A DNA stretch of 64,000 nt from Edolisoma coerulescens (Eukaryota > Chordata > Aves > Passeriformes > Campephagidae): assembly GCA_013397115.1 (NCBI GenBank), contig VWZW01004140.1, forward strand, positions 1,485,330 to 1,549,329, read 5' to 3'. Within the stretch, counting starts at the first letter, position 1. Each line of letters starts with the position of its first letter. The translations under genes and the position numbers were made by a program. Below the pieces are notes generated by a model. That model ran no database searches. It worked only from the letters and a program-made list of their open reading frames with translations, and had not been told where the DNA came from. Below, one piece after another: positions 50,501-57,440 of this stretch.

Positions 50501-50688
50501 ACAGAAACACAAATCAGTGTTTGCCTGCTCCTGCCAAAGGGTGTGTGAGAGAGGGAGGTATTTTTGCTTGTAGAACGAGGCTCTGAGGAATTTACCCCTC
50601 TCCTGATGCCATTCCTTTGTGTTCTCTCTTTCAGGAACAGTATAAATTTGTATACGAGGTTGCACTGGAATACTTGAGCTCCTTTTAG
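14372..50688 (+). CDS. PTPRT: PTPRT 3' half: receptor-type tyrosine phosphatase rho, 15 exons (partial at 5' end)
   Basis: Fifteen exons (1832 nt) splice into one open frame of 609 complete codons plus stop. Residue numbers in this annotation count from the first complete codon (Ser1). Order: juxtamembrane/wedge (1-62), PTP domain D1 (about 63-345) with KNRY loop K83-Y86, WPD loop W218-D220, catalytic C252-X5-R258 and Q-loop Q296; then D2 (about 349-609) with C546-X5-R552. The product is a type I membrane phosphatase; these exons encode its cytoplasmic part. In mammals PTPRT mediates homophilic adhesion at neuronal contacts, and STAT3 and paxillin are reported substrates. Assignment to PTPRT over the paralogues PTPRM, PTPRK and PTPRU rests on remembered family sequence, notably [20 protein letters not shown] in D1 and YWPEKTS with ADIDEDII in D2. 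Transmembrane and ectodomain exons are outside the window. The symbol is fairly sure; R2B family membership is certain. Confidence 0.93.
14560..20075 (+). other. PTPRT intron (local 1), 5516 bp
   Basis: GTGAGA donor, TTTTGCAG acceptor. I recognise no CR1 element here. Contents are simple repeats (a GT tract near 18740), a 10-bp-stem hairpin at 17827, a direct repeat of ACATTTAAATG near 16937, a GC-rich patch at 16030-16260, and AT-rich blocks with homeodomain-like TAAT cores near 15620-15720, 17035-17130 and 18560-18670 that may be conserved non-coding DNA. No exon supported. Confidence 0.85.
17827..17851 (+). other. Perfect 10-bp-stem hairpin, intron 1
   Basis: CTAAACTTCT, a CTAAA loop, and AGAAGTTTAG. 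The stem is AT-rich, so it is moderate in strength. Confidence 0.85.
20076..20163 (+). CDS. PTPRT: PTPRT local exon 2: D1 start with KNRY loop
   Basis: 88 nt: 29 codons (residues 63-91) plus one base of Tyr92. The acceptor is TTTTGCAG and the donor GTAGGT. It encodes [20 protein letters not shown] followed by KNRYGNIIS. KNRY (residues 83-86) is the phosphotyrosine-recognition loop, whose Tyr sets the depth of the active-site pocket in classical PTPs. The [20 protein letters not shown] stretch matches my memory of PTPRT better than PTPRM or PTPRK. Confidence 0.96.
21190..21274 (+). repeat. A/C-rich low-complexity tract
   Basis: Runs of A interrupted by C (AAAAAAACCCCCACC, AACAACAACAAC), the mirror in composition of the GT-rich tract at 3069. 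A shorter version is at 30697-30735. Confidence 0.93.
23957..24091 (-). mobile_element. CR1 LINE 3' end, antisense, short
   Basis: GACTGGTTTGGGGTGGAAG followed by the CCATGGGCAGGAACACC and GGCACTTCCAGGGATGG boxes, then truncation. Confidence 0.92.
27754..27830 (+). CDS. PTPRT: PTPRT local exon 3: D1, DYINANYID motif
   Basis: 77 nt: two bases finishing Tyr92, then 25 codons (residues 93-117), between TCTCTCAG and GTAAGG. It encodes DHSRVRLQLLDGDPHSDYIN followed by ANYID. DYINANYID is one of the ten conserved motifs of classical PTPs and belongs to the structural core of D1. It ends in phase 0. No extra miniexon is evident between this exon and the next, although some R2B paralogues carry a short insertion at that point. 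Confidence 0.96.
27831..28698 (+). other. PTPRT intron (local 3), 868 bp
   Basis: GTAAGG donor and TTTTTTCCAG acceptor, phase 0. Unique sequence; I see no repeat, exon or RNA gene in it. Confidence 0.9.
28699..28735 (+). CDS. PTPRT: PTPRT local exon 4: 37-nt exon, D1
   Basis: A very short exon of 12 codons (residues 118-129, GYHRPRHYIATQ) plus the first base of Gly130. YIATQGP is the conserved PTP motif 3. The size follows from the reading frame: only a break after CAAG lets residues 130 onward continue with the next exon. That break is followed by GCAAGT, so the donor is the non-canonical GC type. A 37-nt exon at this place is, as I recall, shared by R2B genes. Confidence 0.94.
28736..28741 (+). 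promoter_or_regulatory. Non-canonical GC 5' splice site (GC-AG intron)
   Basis: The junction reads CAAG then GCAAGT. The only GT nearby is the one inside GCAAGT at 28740; using it would add four bases and break the frame into the next exon. AAG|GCAAGT is the classic consensus for U2-type GC-AG introns, where strong pairing to U1 compensates for the T-to-C change. The matching acceptor at 29679 is an ordinary CCCCAG. Confidence 0.92.
28736..29679 (+). other. PTPRT intron (local 4), 944 bp, GC-AG
   Basis: Phase 1 intron with a GC donor and CTGCCCCAG acceptor. It contains unique sequence without recognisable repeats or RNA genes. The antisense frames at 29446-29795 are chance. Confidence 0.88.
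29680..29777 (+). CDS. PTPRT: PTPRT local exon 5: D1 core
   Basis: 98 nt: two bases completing Gly130, then 32 codons (131-162), followed by GTAAGG. It encodes [20 protein letters not shown] followed by [24 protein letters not shown] and VMVTNLVE are conserved classical-PTP motifs forming the helix and beta-strand core of D1. It ends in phase 0. Confidence 0.96.
29778..31514 (+). other. PTPRT intron (local 5), 1737 bp
   Basis: GTAAGG donor and CCCCCCAG acceptor. It holds a short A/C-rich low-complexity run at 30697-30735 and otherwise unique AT-rich sequence. No exon or RNA gene supported. Confidence 0.88.
31515..31631 (+). CDS. PTPRT: PTPRT local exon 6: D1, KCVRYWP motif
   Basis: 117 nt, exactly 39 codons (163-201), phase 0 at both ends, between CCCAG and GTAAGG. 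It opens with VKCVRYWPDD, the KCxxYWP motif of classical PTPs, and continues through the beta-strands ending in AEYVIRTFTVQK. The equivalent D2 exon is local exon 12, 126 nt. Confidence 0.97.
31632..32920 (+). other. PTPRT intron (local 6), 1289 bp
   Basis: GTAAGG donor and GTCTCCTCAG acceptor, phase 0. The exon 6 frame stays open through the donor to about 31877, so intron retention would add about 80 residues before a stop; I treat this as chance read-through. Otherwise unique sequence with nothing recognised. Confidence 0.87.
32921..33075 (+). CDS. PTPRT: PTPRT local exon 7: D1 WPD loop and catalytic cysteine
   Basis: 155 nt: 51 codons (202-252) plus two bases of Ser253. It carries FHFTSWPDHGVP, whose Asp220 is the general acid/base of the phosphatase reaction, and ends at GPIVVHC, whose Cys252 is the nucleophile that forms the phosphocysteine intermediate. 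The intron splits the next codon (phase 2), so the signature loop HCSAGAGRTG is built from two exons. The exon is strikingly GC-rich compared with its introns. Confidence 0.98.
33492..33597 (+). mobile_element. CR1 LINE 3' end, sense, very short
   Basis: GAGGTGTCCCTGCCCACAGC through AAGGTCCCTTCCAACACAG to a CATGATTTTATG tail. Only about 100 bp of the 3' end is present. Confidence 0.88.
33734..33777 (+). other. Strong hairpin, 13-bp perfect stem, intron 7
   Basis: TGCTACAAACCCA (33740-33752), loop GAGCT, TGGGTTTGTAGCA (33758-33770). Outside a small internal loop, TGGC (33734-33737) pairs again with GCCA (33774-33777). The total arm is 17 bp over 44 nt. Confidence 0.9.
35269..35404 (+). CDS. 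PTPRT: PTPRT local exon 8: D1 P-loop arginine
   Basis: 136 nt: one base completing Ser253, then 45 codons (254-298), before GTGGGT. It encodes AGAGRTGCFIAIDIMLDMAE, where Arg258 is the phosphate-binding arginine of the HC-X5-R loop. It ends in NLVQTE; Gln296 corresponds to the catalytic Q-loop glutamine (Gln262 of PTP1B). Its D2 counterpart, local exon 14, has the same length and phases. Confidence 0.97.
35405..36595 (+). other. PTPRT intron (local 8), 1191 bp
   Basis: GTGGGT donor and GCTGTGCAG acceptor, phase 0. It contains one CR1 3' end at 36023-36258 of a different sequence type from most copies here. Nothing else is recognised. Confidence 0.88.
36023..36258 (+). mobile_element. CR1 LINE 3' end, sense, second subfamily
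   Basis: Differs from most copies: it has TATTAGGAAAAGTTCCCTCA, GGTGGAGTCACCATCCCTGG and GATCTTAGAGGTCTTTTCC before the ATGATTCT tail. The copies at 45060 and 60316 are of the same type in reverse. Confidence 0.92.
36596..36745 (+). CDS. PTPRT: PTPRT local exon 9: end of D1 and D1-D2 linker
   Basis: 150 nt, exactly 50 codons (299-348), phase 0 at both ends, followed by GTAATT. EQYVFVHDAILEA is the last helix of D1; LDPQTNSSQIKDEFQ is the linker into D2. Its acceptor lies just after the Q-loop, the same place where the final D2 exon begins (EQYKFVYEVALEY). Confidence 0.97.
37488..37696 (+). mobile_element. CR1 LINE 3' end, sense
   Basis: Full set of 3' boxes from ATTCTTCCCTGTGAG to GGATCTATGATT. 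Positions 37514-37598 are an exact reverse complement of 43507-43591. Confidence 0.94.
39680..39717 (+). repeat. Decamer tandem repeat CTCCTTAGTG
   Basis: CTCCTTAGTG is repeated three times, then CTCCTT, about 140 bp before local exon 10. Confidence 0.95.
39859..40032 (+). CDS. PTPRT: PTPRT local exon 10: start of D2
   Basis: 174 nt, exactly 58 codons (349-406), phase 0 at both ends, followed by GTAAGC. It encodes the D2 equivalents of the KNRY and DYINA motifs: DKNRCMDVLP (373-382) and SSNYINAALMD. The phosphotyrosine-loop Tyr is Cys376 here, one of three lost catalytic landmarks of D2. The exon is very GC-rich and has CpG-rich codons. Confidence 0.97.
40288..40405 (+). mobile_element. CR1 LINE 3' end, sense, with expanded tail
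   Basis: GGAGTTGGACTCGATGATCC and GGGTCCCTTCCAACTCAG are the CR1 3' boxes. The terminal repeat has grown into five ATTCTGTTAT units (from 40349). Confidence 0.88.
40347..40405 (+). repeat. ATTCTGTTAT decamer microsatellite on CR1 tail
   Basis: Five consecutive perfect decamers followed by a degenerate ATTCTCTGAT. CR1 elements normally end in a few octamers of ATTCT(A/G)TG type; here the unit is 10 bp. Confidence 0.95.
42766..42787 (+). repeat. TAG triplet microsatellite
   Basis: TAGTAGTAGTAGTAGTAATAGT, interrupted once. Confidence 0.95.
43069..43200 (+). CDS. PTPRT: PTPRT local exon 11: D2 core
   Basis: 132 nt, exactly 44 codons (407-450), followed by GTGAGA. It encodes SHKQPAAFIVTQHPLPNTIA, then [20 protein letters not shown], then DAAQ: the D2 versions of YIATQGP, FWRMIW and VMVTNLVE. 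A second AG two bases downstream (43069-43070) would break the frame, so the first AG is used. Phase 0 at both ends. Confidence 0.97.
43408..43766 (-). mobile_element. CR1 LINE 3' portion, antisense, about 360 bp
   Basis: From ATCACAGAGTCATAGAAGG to the more upstream TTGCTGTAAGGTGTCCCC part. High similarity to the 37488 and 49335 copies suggests a relatively recent family. Confidence 0.95.
45060..45605 (-). mobile_element. CR1 LINE 3' portion, antisense, longest copy (about 545 bp)
   Basis: Begins TCATAGAATCATTTGGGG and runs through the GACTCCACTACTGCTCTGGG region, the GGAGAAAAGGAGGCT region (reverse strand), and at its far end a sequence that on the minus strand can be read LLEGRKDLQ-DLDR, resembling the end of the CR1 reverse-transcriptase frame. 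It is a decayed fragment with no intact protein. Confidence 0.88.
46961..47086 (+). CDS. PTPRT: PTPRT local exon 12: D2, CMQYWP motif
   Basis: 126 nt, exactly 42 codons (451-492), phase 0 at both ends, followed by GTAAGA. LCMQYWPEKTSCCYGPIQVE is the D2 counterpart of KCVRYWPDD in exon 6. The YWPEKTS and ADIDEDII segments support PTPRT among the R2B paralogues. Confidence 0.97.
47087..48768 (+). other. PTPRT intron (local 12), 1682 bp
   Basis: GTAAGA donor and GTGTTCAG acceptor. Its 3' part contains an LTR-like element in reverse orientation (about 48345-48660), ending near the acceptor. The 5' part is unique with nothing recognised. Confidence 0.87.
48345..48660 (-). mobile_element. ERV-like LTR, antisense, in intron 12
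   Basis: Read on the minus strand it shows, in the order expected of an LTR, two CCAAT boxes (48489-48493, 48458-48462), a TATATAAA box (about 48422-48433) and an AATAAA signal (48402-48407), then a C-rich U5-like part. The ends are uncertain: TG/CA-type termini are possible at 48345 and near 48650, but I found no convincing target-site duplication. It is an old viral relic with no coding region. Confidence 0.62.
48769..48932 (+). CDS. PTPRT: PTPRT local exon 13: D2 degenerate WPD loop and cysteine
   Basis: 164 nt: 54 codons (493-546) plus two bases of Leu547, before GTAAGT. It contains QYIGWPAYRDTP, in which the WPD Asp is Ala510, and ends at RTVVHC with Cys546, the D2 cysteine. Loss of the general acid predicts little or no activity; in the family, D2 is regarded as a regulatory or docking domain. 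The phase 2 break after the Cys codon copies that of exon 7. Confidence 0.97.
48933..49771 (+). other. PTPRT intron (local 13), 839 bp
   Basis: GTAAGT donor and CTCCCAG acceptor, phase 2. About a third of it is the antisense CR1 copy at 49335-49633. An antisense 198-codon frame here comes largely from CR1 and is not a gene. Confidence 0.9.
49335..49633 (-). mobile_element. CR1 LINE 3' portion, antisense, in intron 13
   Basis: TCACAGGATGGTTTGGGTTG through GGACACTTCCAGGGATCCAG and the TCTGTCACTCCATGCCC part. It ends about 140 bp before the exon 14 acceptor. Confidence 0.94.
49772..49907 (+). CDS. PTPRT: PTPRT local exon 14: D2 P-loop
   Basis: 136 nt: one base of Leu547 and 45 codons (548-592), before [26 protein letters not shown] completes the D2 signature loop C546-X5-R552. 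It ends in NMVESL, where Glu590 replaces the Q-loop glutamine of D1 (Gln296). Length and phases equal those of exon 8. Confidence 0.97.
49908..50634 (+). other. PTPRT intron (local 14), 727 bp
   Basis: GTAAGG donor and CTCTTTCAG acceptor, phase 0. It contains three copies of a 24-bp minisatellite at 50169-50240. Nothing else is recognised. Confidence 0.9.
50169..50240 (+). repeat. 24-bp minisatellite, 3 copies, intron 14
   Basis: Three adjacent 24-bp units at 50169, 50193 and 50217 sharing GGG.TT..TCCTCCT.TCCA. They lie about 400 bp before the last coding exon. Confidence 0.92.
50635..50688 (+). CDS. PTPRT: PTPRT local exon 15: terminal coding segment
   Basis: 54 coding nt: 17 codons (593-609) and TAG. 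EQYKFVYEVALEYLSSF is the final helix of D2 and the C-terminus; I recall the same ending in human PTPRT. The exon continues as 3' UTR. Confidence 0.97.
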   Translation, partial: EQYKFVYEVALEYLSSF

Positions 50689-51234
50689 CCCAGCGAAGGG
50701 AGGGGACCCCACGATGTGCCAGACCCCAAACTCTGGCGGATGCTTCTCCCCTGTCCCACACTGGAAGGCAGTAACAGGTGTGGGAAGGAAAACTTCTCCT
50801 TCCTGGAGCAAGAGACTGAGGCTGCAGAGACCTCTCTGGAAGGAGGAGACGATGCCTGTGTGTGCTGCTGCCTGCTTTCTATCGGAACATCTACTGCTTC
50901 TTAAATAGCCTACTGTAAAAATTAGCAAAATGGGAGACAGGCTGAAAAACTGGACTTTCTAATCCCCTCTGACTTCTCTCCTCTTTTGGATTGTATTTTT
51001 GCTCTGCTTGCTGCAGAGTGGGGAAGGAATGAAACCCTTAGGAAATTCTCTTTTAAATGTCTCCTTTTTAATTTATAATTTTGTTCTCAAATCCCAGCCT
51101 TTTAATTTTTTAATTTCATGCAGCAGTCATTTGGGAAAAATGAGATAGCCATAGGGGATACACGAAATGTTTCATTACGATTTGTCTACCTTATCTGTTT
51201 CCTTTTATTTGTTTTTCCAAATGAAAAGGCCAAC

Positions 51235-51275
51235 ACACACACACACACACACAAAAAAGAAAAAAAAAGAAAAAG
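51235..51275 (+). repeat. CA microsatellite plus A/G-rich run in 3' UTR
   Basis: About ten CA units followed by AAAAAAGAAAAAAAAGAAAAAG. Confidence 0.95.
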
Positions 51276-51633
51276 TTGGAATTCTCTTCCCATGTGTAGT
51301 CCCTTTAAGCATGAAAATAGATGATGGAGATGAGAAGCTGTTCATGGATTCACTGCCTGCACACAAATGTTTCCTCCCAGATTGTGCTCGACTTCCAGGG
51401 CTGTGCATGACCCAGTTCCATCCCTCTGGTCTGTGTCCTTTCGCTGCTGGTGAAGCCATCGAGGAGTTTCCCAGCCACTTGAACCCGAAGGTTAAATATT
51501 GCATCAAACAAATTGTGTTTGTCTTGCAACCTCGGTAACTTTGTTACGGCATTTTCCAAGTCGTTGCTGGGGTGCAGTGTGTCTGACAGGGTACGACGGA
51601 GGTATTATTGCTCATATACTATCTATGACTATT

Positions 51634-51758
51634 CTTTATTTATTATTTGTATTGCTGTAGAACTTAGGACCCCTAGTCACGCCAGGACCCTGCTGAACTA
51701 GGCACTGTGCAAGTAGACAGCAAAGAAAGCTCCTGCTCAAGAGTTTAAAGTCTGAAGG
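51634..51758 (+). repeat. Ancient interspersed-repeat relic in the 3' UTR
   Basis: The segment TTTATTATTTGTATTGCTGTAG, then CTAGGCACTGTGCAAGTAGAC, then GCTCCTGCTCAAGAGTTTAAAGTCT resembles an old repeat that I associate with turtle and crocodilian genomes (a core of AGGCRCTGTACAAAC type ending near AGAGCTTACAATCT). I cannot name the family without a repeat library. Confidence 0.55.
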
Positions 51759-54700
51759 TTCATAAAATTGGGTTTGGGCAAGATTTCCTCGTTATTTCCA
51801 GGTCTTACAAGCTTCAAAATTGTAACCCATTGGAGCTGTAGGAAAGGTGATGTACATACACAGAAACCTGTTCTGACACCTGCAAAGAGAAGTGTTAGCC
51901 CAGCACAGCAACTTCTCCTCTTAAGCAAAACAACTTTTGTTTTATTCTGCAAAAATGCCTTTGCAAGTCTCCTTCTCTGGAACAAACACCAGATGTGTTT
52001 TGCCATGGTTCTGGACCTCAGTCTGACTTCTTAGCAGCTAAGAAATTGCTTTTCTGAAAAAGTATGTTTAAGTAGTTAATCACTAAAGTCTTCAGGGTAA
52101 TCTTGGAGAAAAAAAAAATAATTGAATGAACAAGACTTTACAATAATTAGTATTTCAATTTAGCCATTTATTTATCTTGAGGGTGTGGGATATGAGGTTG
52201 CTCTGTGTGTAAATTAGATTCTGGGATGTAGGGTTCTTCAAATTCGGACTTGCTAAAAGATAGACTGAAGTTCAGAGTTTAAGGAAACTCCAATTTTCTT
52301 ATCACCCTGTAGTTTTCCACCCTCAGGTAAATGCTCAGAGGCTGCTGTGAGCTTTGTCCTGCCCATGCCAGGCACAGAGCATGCCAGAAGTTCAAAATGT
52401 TTTGCTAATTCTGTCTGTGAACTCAAAAGGCACCTGTGCTCCGTCGTCATTCTTTCTGCAATGGTCACACCCTTGCCTTGACCAGGAGGGATGGAAATGA
52501 AATCTGGCCAAAGCAGCTCTCACCTCAGCCACAGCAGTACCCAACCAAACCCTGCTCATCCACCAGGACCTGCACCAGCCTAGGCAAGGATGCTCAGAGT
52601 TTCATTAATACCCCCCTTTATAAGCAAAGGAGGGAGCTCACAGGATGCTGAACCACCTGGGGTTTTCCTAAGGAGCTTTGGATTCTTGGCTTTAACATCA
52701 TGAGGGTCTTAACTGATCATGAACCACCTTCTCACAGGAGCCTCTGGGCTGTTTCTGGTTGGTCCTTTCTGTTGCTTGCATAAGAGTCATTAAATCAGCT
52801 TTGGTTCCAGTTGGGACTGTAGTGGGTGTCTGGCATCTCAGGCTACTGGTCTGAATTAGGGTTTTCTCTTTATGCAACTAAACAACACAATTCAGCAGGA
52901 AAACAAAACATAAATAGAAGGCAAAGTAAAACTATGAGATAAAAATGAGAGGAAAGGCATAATATTGGTGGTTTGATTACAGGTGGCTGGATGGAACAGT
53001 CTAGGTCAGGAGCTGGGAGCTATTAGCAAAAAAGAGGGAAAAGGGAATTCTTATCTCAGGATGGGATTTTTCAACAACTGCCCCGGTATGAAGAAGCTAC
53101 AAGTCAGCAAAATGTTTTTGAGTCTGCTGACTCCAGAAAGCCCAAGGGAATCACTCCCTGTGGATACTATGGAAATATTAATTAGTATTTAGCATTCTGT
53201 TAATTTTACGTGGAAAGTAGCACAGTGGCAGGTCTCCCACATGACTTTGGGGAGTGAAGCCAGCGCCGAGGGTGACAGCTGGGGTAAGGGAACAGAGAGG
53301 TAAAGAAATGCCAGTAGCACTGAGGTGTGAAGTGTAGGAGGTAATTTAGGCTTAACTTAAAGTGGATTGAAATGCCAGAGTTAAGCCCAGAGGAGGGGTG
53401 TGTGCTTGAAGGGAAGGAGGTGTGGGATGGGCAGAGCAGAGCAGCACTTGCAGTGCAGCTGTTTAGGGTCTGGAGGTAGGTTTGAATGTGTTCTATAGTA
53501 TGAAAAACGCTACTGAAGGGGCAGGTACCTGTATCAGCTGGCCCACAGCAACTCACCGTGCGCTCAGCCCTCTGCAAATGCCAAGTGATGTTGGCACAAA
53601 CTGCAGGGAAAGATGTTTAAACTAAATTTTACATTTTACAGGAGCTCAATGCAAGTGTTGGTTACCAGAGCCCAACTGTTAGTCACAGCTTGTTATGTGG
53701 CCACTCAGCCATGTGTCTGAACCTCCTGATGTCCAGCCTGCAACCCATATGGAAAGATGCTCAGCAGACACTGCAGATTGTGTTGCCAAGCTGTTAAAAA
53801 TCCCTGCATTTATGATGCTTTGGGGGGACTGACCCAGCTCCAGTCTGTGTTGGCTCAGGGATCTTCATGCTGTTCCTCCCTGCACAGTGCATATATGCCA
53901 AGTGTGAGTTAATGATGAAGGGAATTGTGTGGAAAAGCTCACTTTAAATCACTTTATTACCTTGAGGTTGTTTAAACCCTAGAGAACAGCCCATAGTGAA
54001 GTAGGTAATGTGTTTGAAGCAAGATTATGGGTGATGGGTTTGTTTTCACGGGGAAAGAAAGAAATTATGAGATGAGATAAAGGAGGTTTTCTCACTCCTG
54101 GAAGGATTAATAGTCAGTGTGAGCTTTTCAGCCTGAGCATCTCCTGCTGTGGATGGAAAGCGATAATGTGCAGTAAAAAAAGGTGAATTCCTCAGTGATT
54201 GAATTTTAGGCTGGAAGAAATATTGGCAATATTTGAATGGACATAATGAAGATGAACTTATTCCCATGGAGACATCCTTCAGGGGTGAGGGGGAGATGTT
54301 TGTGATAGCACAGAGTTGGTGTAAACGTTGGTCTGAAATACAAGGAACTAGAAATAGGTGGTTTGGGGTCACTATCTCACATAGGGGGTAACCAACATCC
54401 TAAATTATTAAGGGATATAACTGCAGCAATGAATTCCGCTGGTTATCAGTAGTTCTAAGCTTTTATGCTGGCGCTGTAAACTCCCTGGAAAAAAAAAGTC
54501 CAGTGGCCACACAGACCCCACAGCAGCAGATTTAAGCCTGTGGATGCTAGACTGGTTTTTCCATTTCCTTTCCACAGGCCCTTTAGCAGTAGTTCGTGGG
54601 ATTTCCCTCGGGAATCTCAAGACAGGGATTGCTGGTCACTGCTCTTGGTGTGCTGTAGAGTAGAGGAAGGAGAGAGGCTCCTGCAGCAGGTGGTTCAGGA

Positions 54701-56184
54701 GGCAGTTAAACCGGTTTCCATCTGGAAGAGAAGGAAAGGAGAAGAAATCTCCTTTGGGAGAAGCCAAACATTGGAGAAGGGAGATGAAATGGATCCTGAA
54801 ACAGGTAGGAAATTTGCACCTTGCTCTCTCCTTCTTACACAGCTGCTCTCATCTCTCTCTTACTCTTCTGAGTTCCTGCCAAGATCATAAAAAACAGGTA
54901 ATGTCGCATTCCATGCTGTGGAGATGGAGCACTCAGAGTGTGACAGAGGGAATAAATCCTGAGGGACAAAGATAAAAGAAGATTTGCTTGAGAGAGGAAT
55001 CTTCAAATATGAGGTGCTTCTATCTGTCACACTTGCAGAATTTTTAGTAAAGTCGACACAGGGCAGTGCACAGTCCTGGCACGGTCCTGGATGTGCAATG
55101 CGGTGGAAAAGTTCCCCTTGGAAAACTTCATTGTCCTGTAATAAATGTGAACAATCCACTCCATGGCGTTGGCGGCACAGTTAATTTTTGTGATCTCTCC
55201 AGCCACTGCAAGGGGCATCTCAAGACCTTGGTGTGAAACTGCTGCATTTTCATTTGAGAATCTCTAATTTGTCTTAAGTGTACAAAAGACAGTCAACCCC
55301 ATTTTTCTGGGAAAATAAAGGGGGCCTTGTGGCAAAGGTGGCAGCATTTATTCAGCATAACCACTGCCATTGGGTGAGAAATTCCACACTCCTGCTGTGT
55401 GAGGGCAGAACAAAGCACTGCAGCTGCCCTGCCCAGGCAGAGGAACAGGAGGAGCCAGCTAAGTCAGAGAGACAGATGTGAGCAATGAGGATTCTGTTAA
55501 CCCTCCCGTGCTCCTGTTTATTTAGATTGCAGTCTTCTATAGCCATACATACATAATATACAACTTCAATGCAAGTGCTCTTTTTCTGTTCCCAAAAATA
55601 CCTACAGCTCTTTTTCCTCGAGGGTGAGCCAACAGCATAGCGAGCAAAGCCCAATTTCTGCTGTTTTGGCAAGGACCACTAGGAAAATCCATCATGTATT
55701 ATCTGTTCATTGACTTGGAAAAGGTATCAATCATCTCCCTCATATGCATACTTGAAGAATGTACAATTTGCTCAAACTGTCAAGCAGAATCATACATTTT
55801 CATATACCAAGACCAAATCCTGGTGGTACAGAGTGTGATGGAAAGAAAAAAAAAAAAAAGATAAAAACTTGCTGACTTCCAGTGACCTCTACTCTATAAT
55901 CTTTATTTGCTGTGTTAAAATATTTTAAAAGTTTCCCTTGTGAAAAAAAATAAACTATGCTCAGAATATCCTACAGTTTAATGTTGGACTAGCAGAATGT
56001 GAAAACCTGGCAGCTTTTCCAGTTTGTAAAAACATGAGAGATCTAAATCAGTCTTTCCATCCTCATCCCAGTTCATGCAGCAGATTTTCCACCACTATTC
56101 TGTTTTCAACCTGAGCCTTAAAAGACAAACTAATGCAGCAGACTGAATGCCAGATGCTGGTGTCCCCATAGTGTTTCCTGGCAG

Positions 56185-56222
56185 GGAAAAAAAACCAAAA
56201 ACAACAACAACAAAAAAAACCT
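56185..56222 (+). repeat. A-rich run with AAC triplets in 3' UTR
   Basis: AAAAAAAACCAAAAACAACAAC followed by further A/C-rich sequence. Confidence 0.9.
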
Positions 56223-57434
56223 GAAAAGGGAAAAGAACAAACTAAAATGTTTTTTCTTGGAATTCAATTCAATGAGCTGTTTCTGAGCAGTATAAATATG
56301 AGCCAGTCCATGCCACTCTGGAGGTGCAGGGTGAAGATAGGCTGGGGAGGTCCCTTAGGGACCAATCCTGATATTTCATGTATAGGTACCCAAGAGTGTG
56401 GTGGTTCCTTTAGTGGAGGAGTTGTCACAGAAGGAGTGTTTCAGTGGAGATCTGTTACCCTGAAATGACACTCTTTGGGACACCCTGTGAGACACCTCGA
56501 GTGTGTTGCACTGTGGAGATGGATTTCCTTGTGTGAGTACATCATCTTTCAGTGAGGACCTCCAGGAAATCTTCCTTGTGTGGAATAATGGAAAGGAGCG
56601 TGTTTTGGGGGATGGAAGAGGAAGTGGGGCCAGCACTTTGCAAGCTTTCATGAATTTAGGTACTCTAAGACTCCCTAGGACAAACACTGCTCAGTTTTTC
56701 ACATTGCTGACAGTCAAACCTAACTTCGTGTGCTGGACTTCCATGTACCTGGAGCAGAACTGGAATCGCCCCCTCATTGCCCCTGTAGCCCTTCCTTGCA
56801 TTGCCAGCATTTAAACACCGTACTTCTATGCCAAAAGTTTGAGCTGCATCCTTAACACCTCCCTTAACCCATCCCGACTAACCACAGCGACAGAAATCAC
56901 TCCCACACTGATTTAATCTCCTCCCTCCCCGCACCAACCCGGTTGGAATCAAAATGTGCCAGCATCACTTCTTGCCAGACTTGTCACCACTTCACACAGC
57001 GATGCTGTGGCTGCCTCTGGATGAGCAGTCTCCCATTCCAGCTCCCTGGATGTGTTTTTGGGCAGGGAGGAGTGCTGCATGAGAGCGAGTCTCTGCTGTT
57101 GCGATGCCGCCCCATCTCCTCCCCCCTGGCCTTTATGGATTACTGGTGAAACCCACTTGTACAGTTTGGATGTTTGATAGATAAAGCACGTATGAAAAAA
57201 AAAAGGAAAAAAATATAAATACAAAACTCTCAACACTGTGCATTCAGTGTCTTTTCTTTCTAGCTTAAGAGAAGGAAGGTAAATAATGTCAAGTCAATGA
57301 ATATCAGATATATTTTTTGACTGTACATTACAGTGAAGTGTAATCTTTTTTTTACAACTGCGAGTCCATCTTATTTATTCTTGTAAATGTTCCCAGACAA
57401 TGTTTGTAATATGGGCTGTGTTGCAAATCCATAA

Positions 57435-57440
57435 AATAAA
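57435..57440 (+). terminator. Candidate distal poly(A) signal of PTPRT (AATAAA)
   Basis: A canonical AATAAA lies inside ATAAAATAAATC. It is followed within about 25-60 nt by T- and GT-rich sequence (CTCTTGTACTTGTGCC), the usual downstream element. The dense AT-rich tail before it (57230-57430) looks like a conserved UTR end, but conservation is inferred, not measured. Confidence 0.65.

Noticed and set aside
14372..50688. Assignment to PTPRM, PTPRK or PTPRU
   Set aside because: The D1 and D2 wording around KNRYGNIIS, YWPEKTS and ADIDEDII fits PTPRT as I recall it; PTPRM and PTPRK differ at many of these positions, and PTPRU lacks the D2 match. A protein search would settle it.
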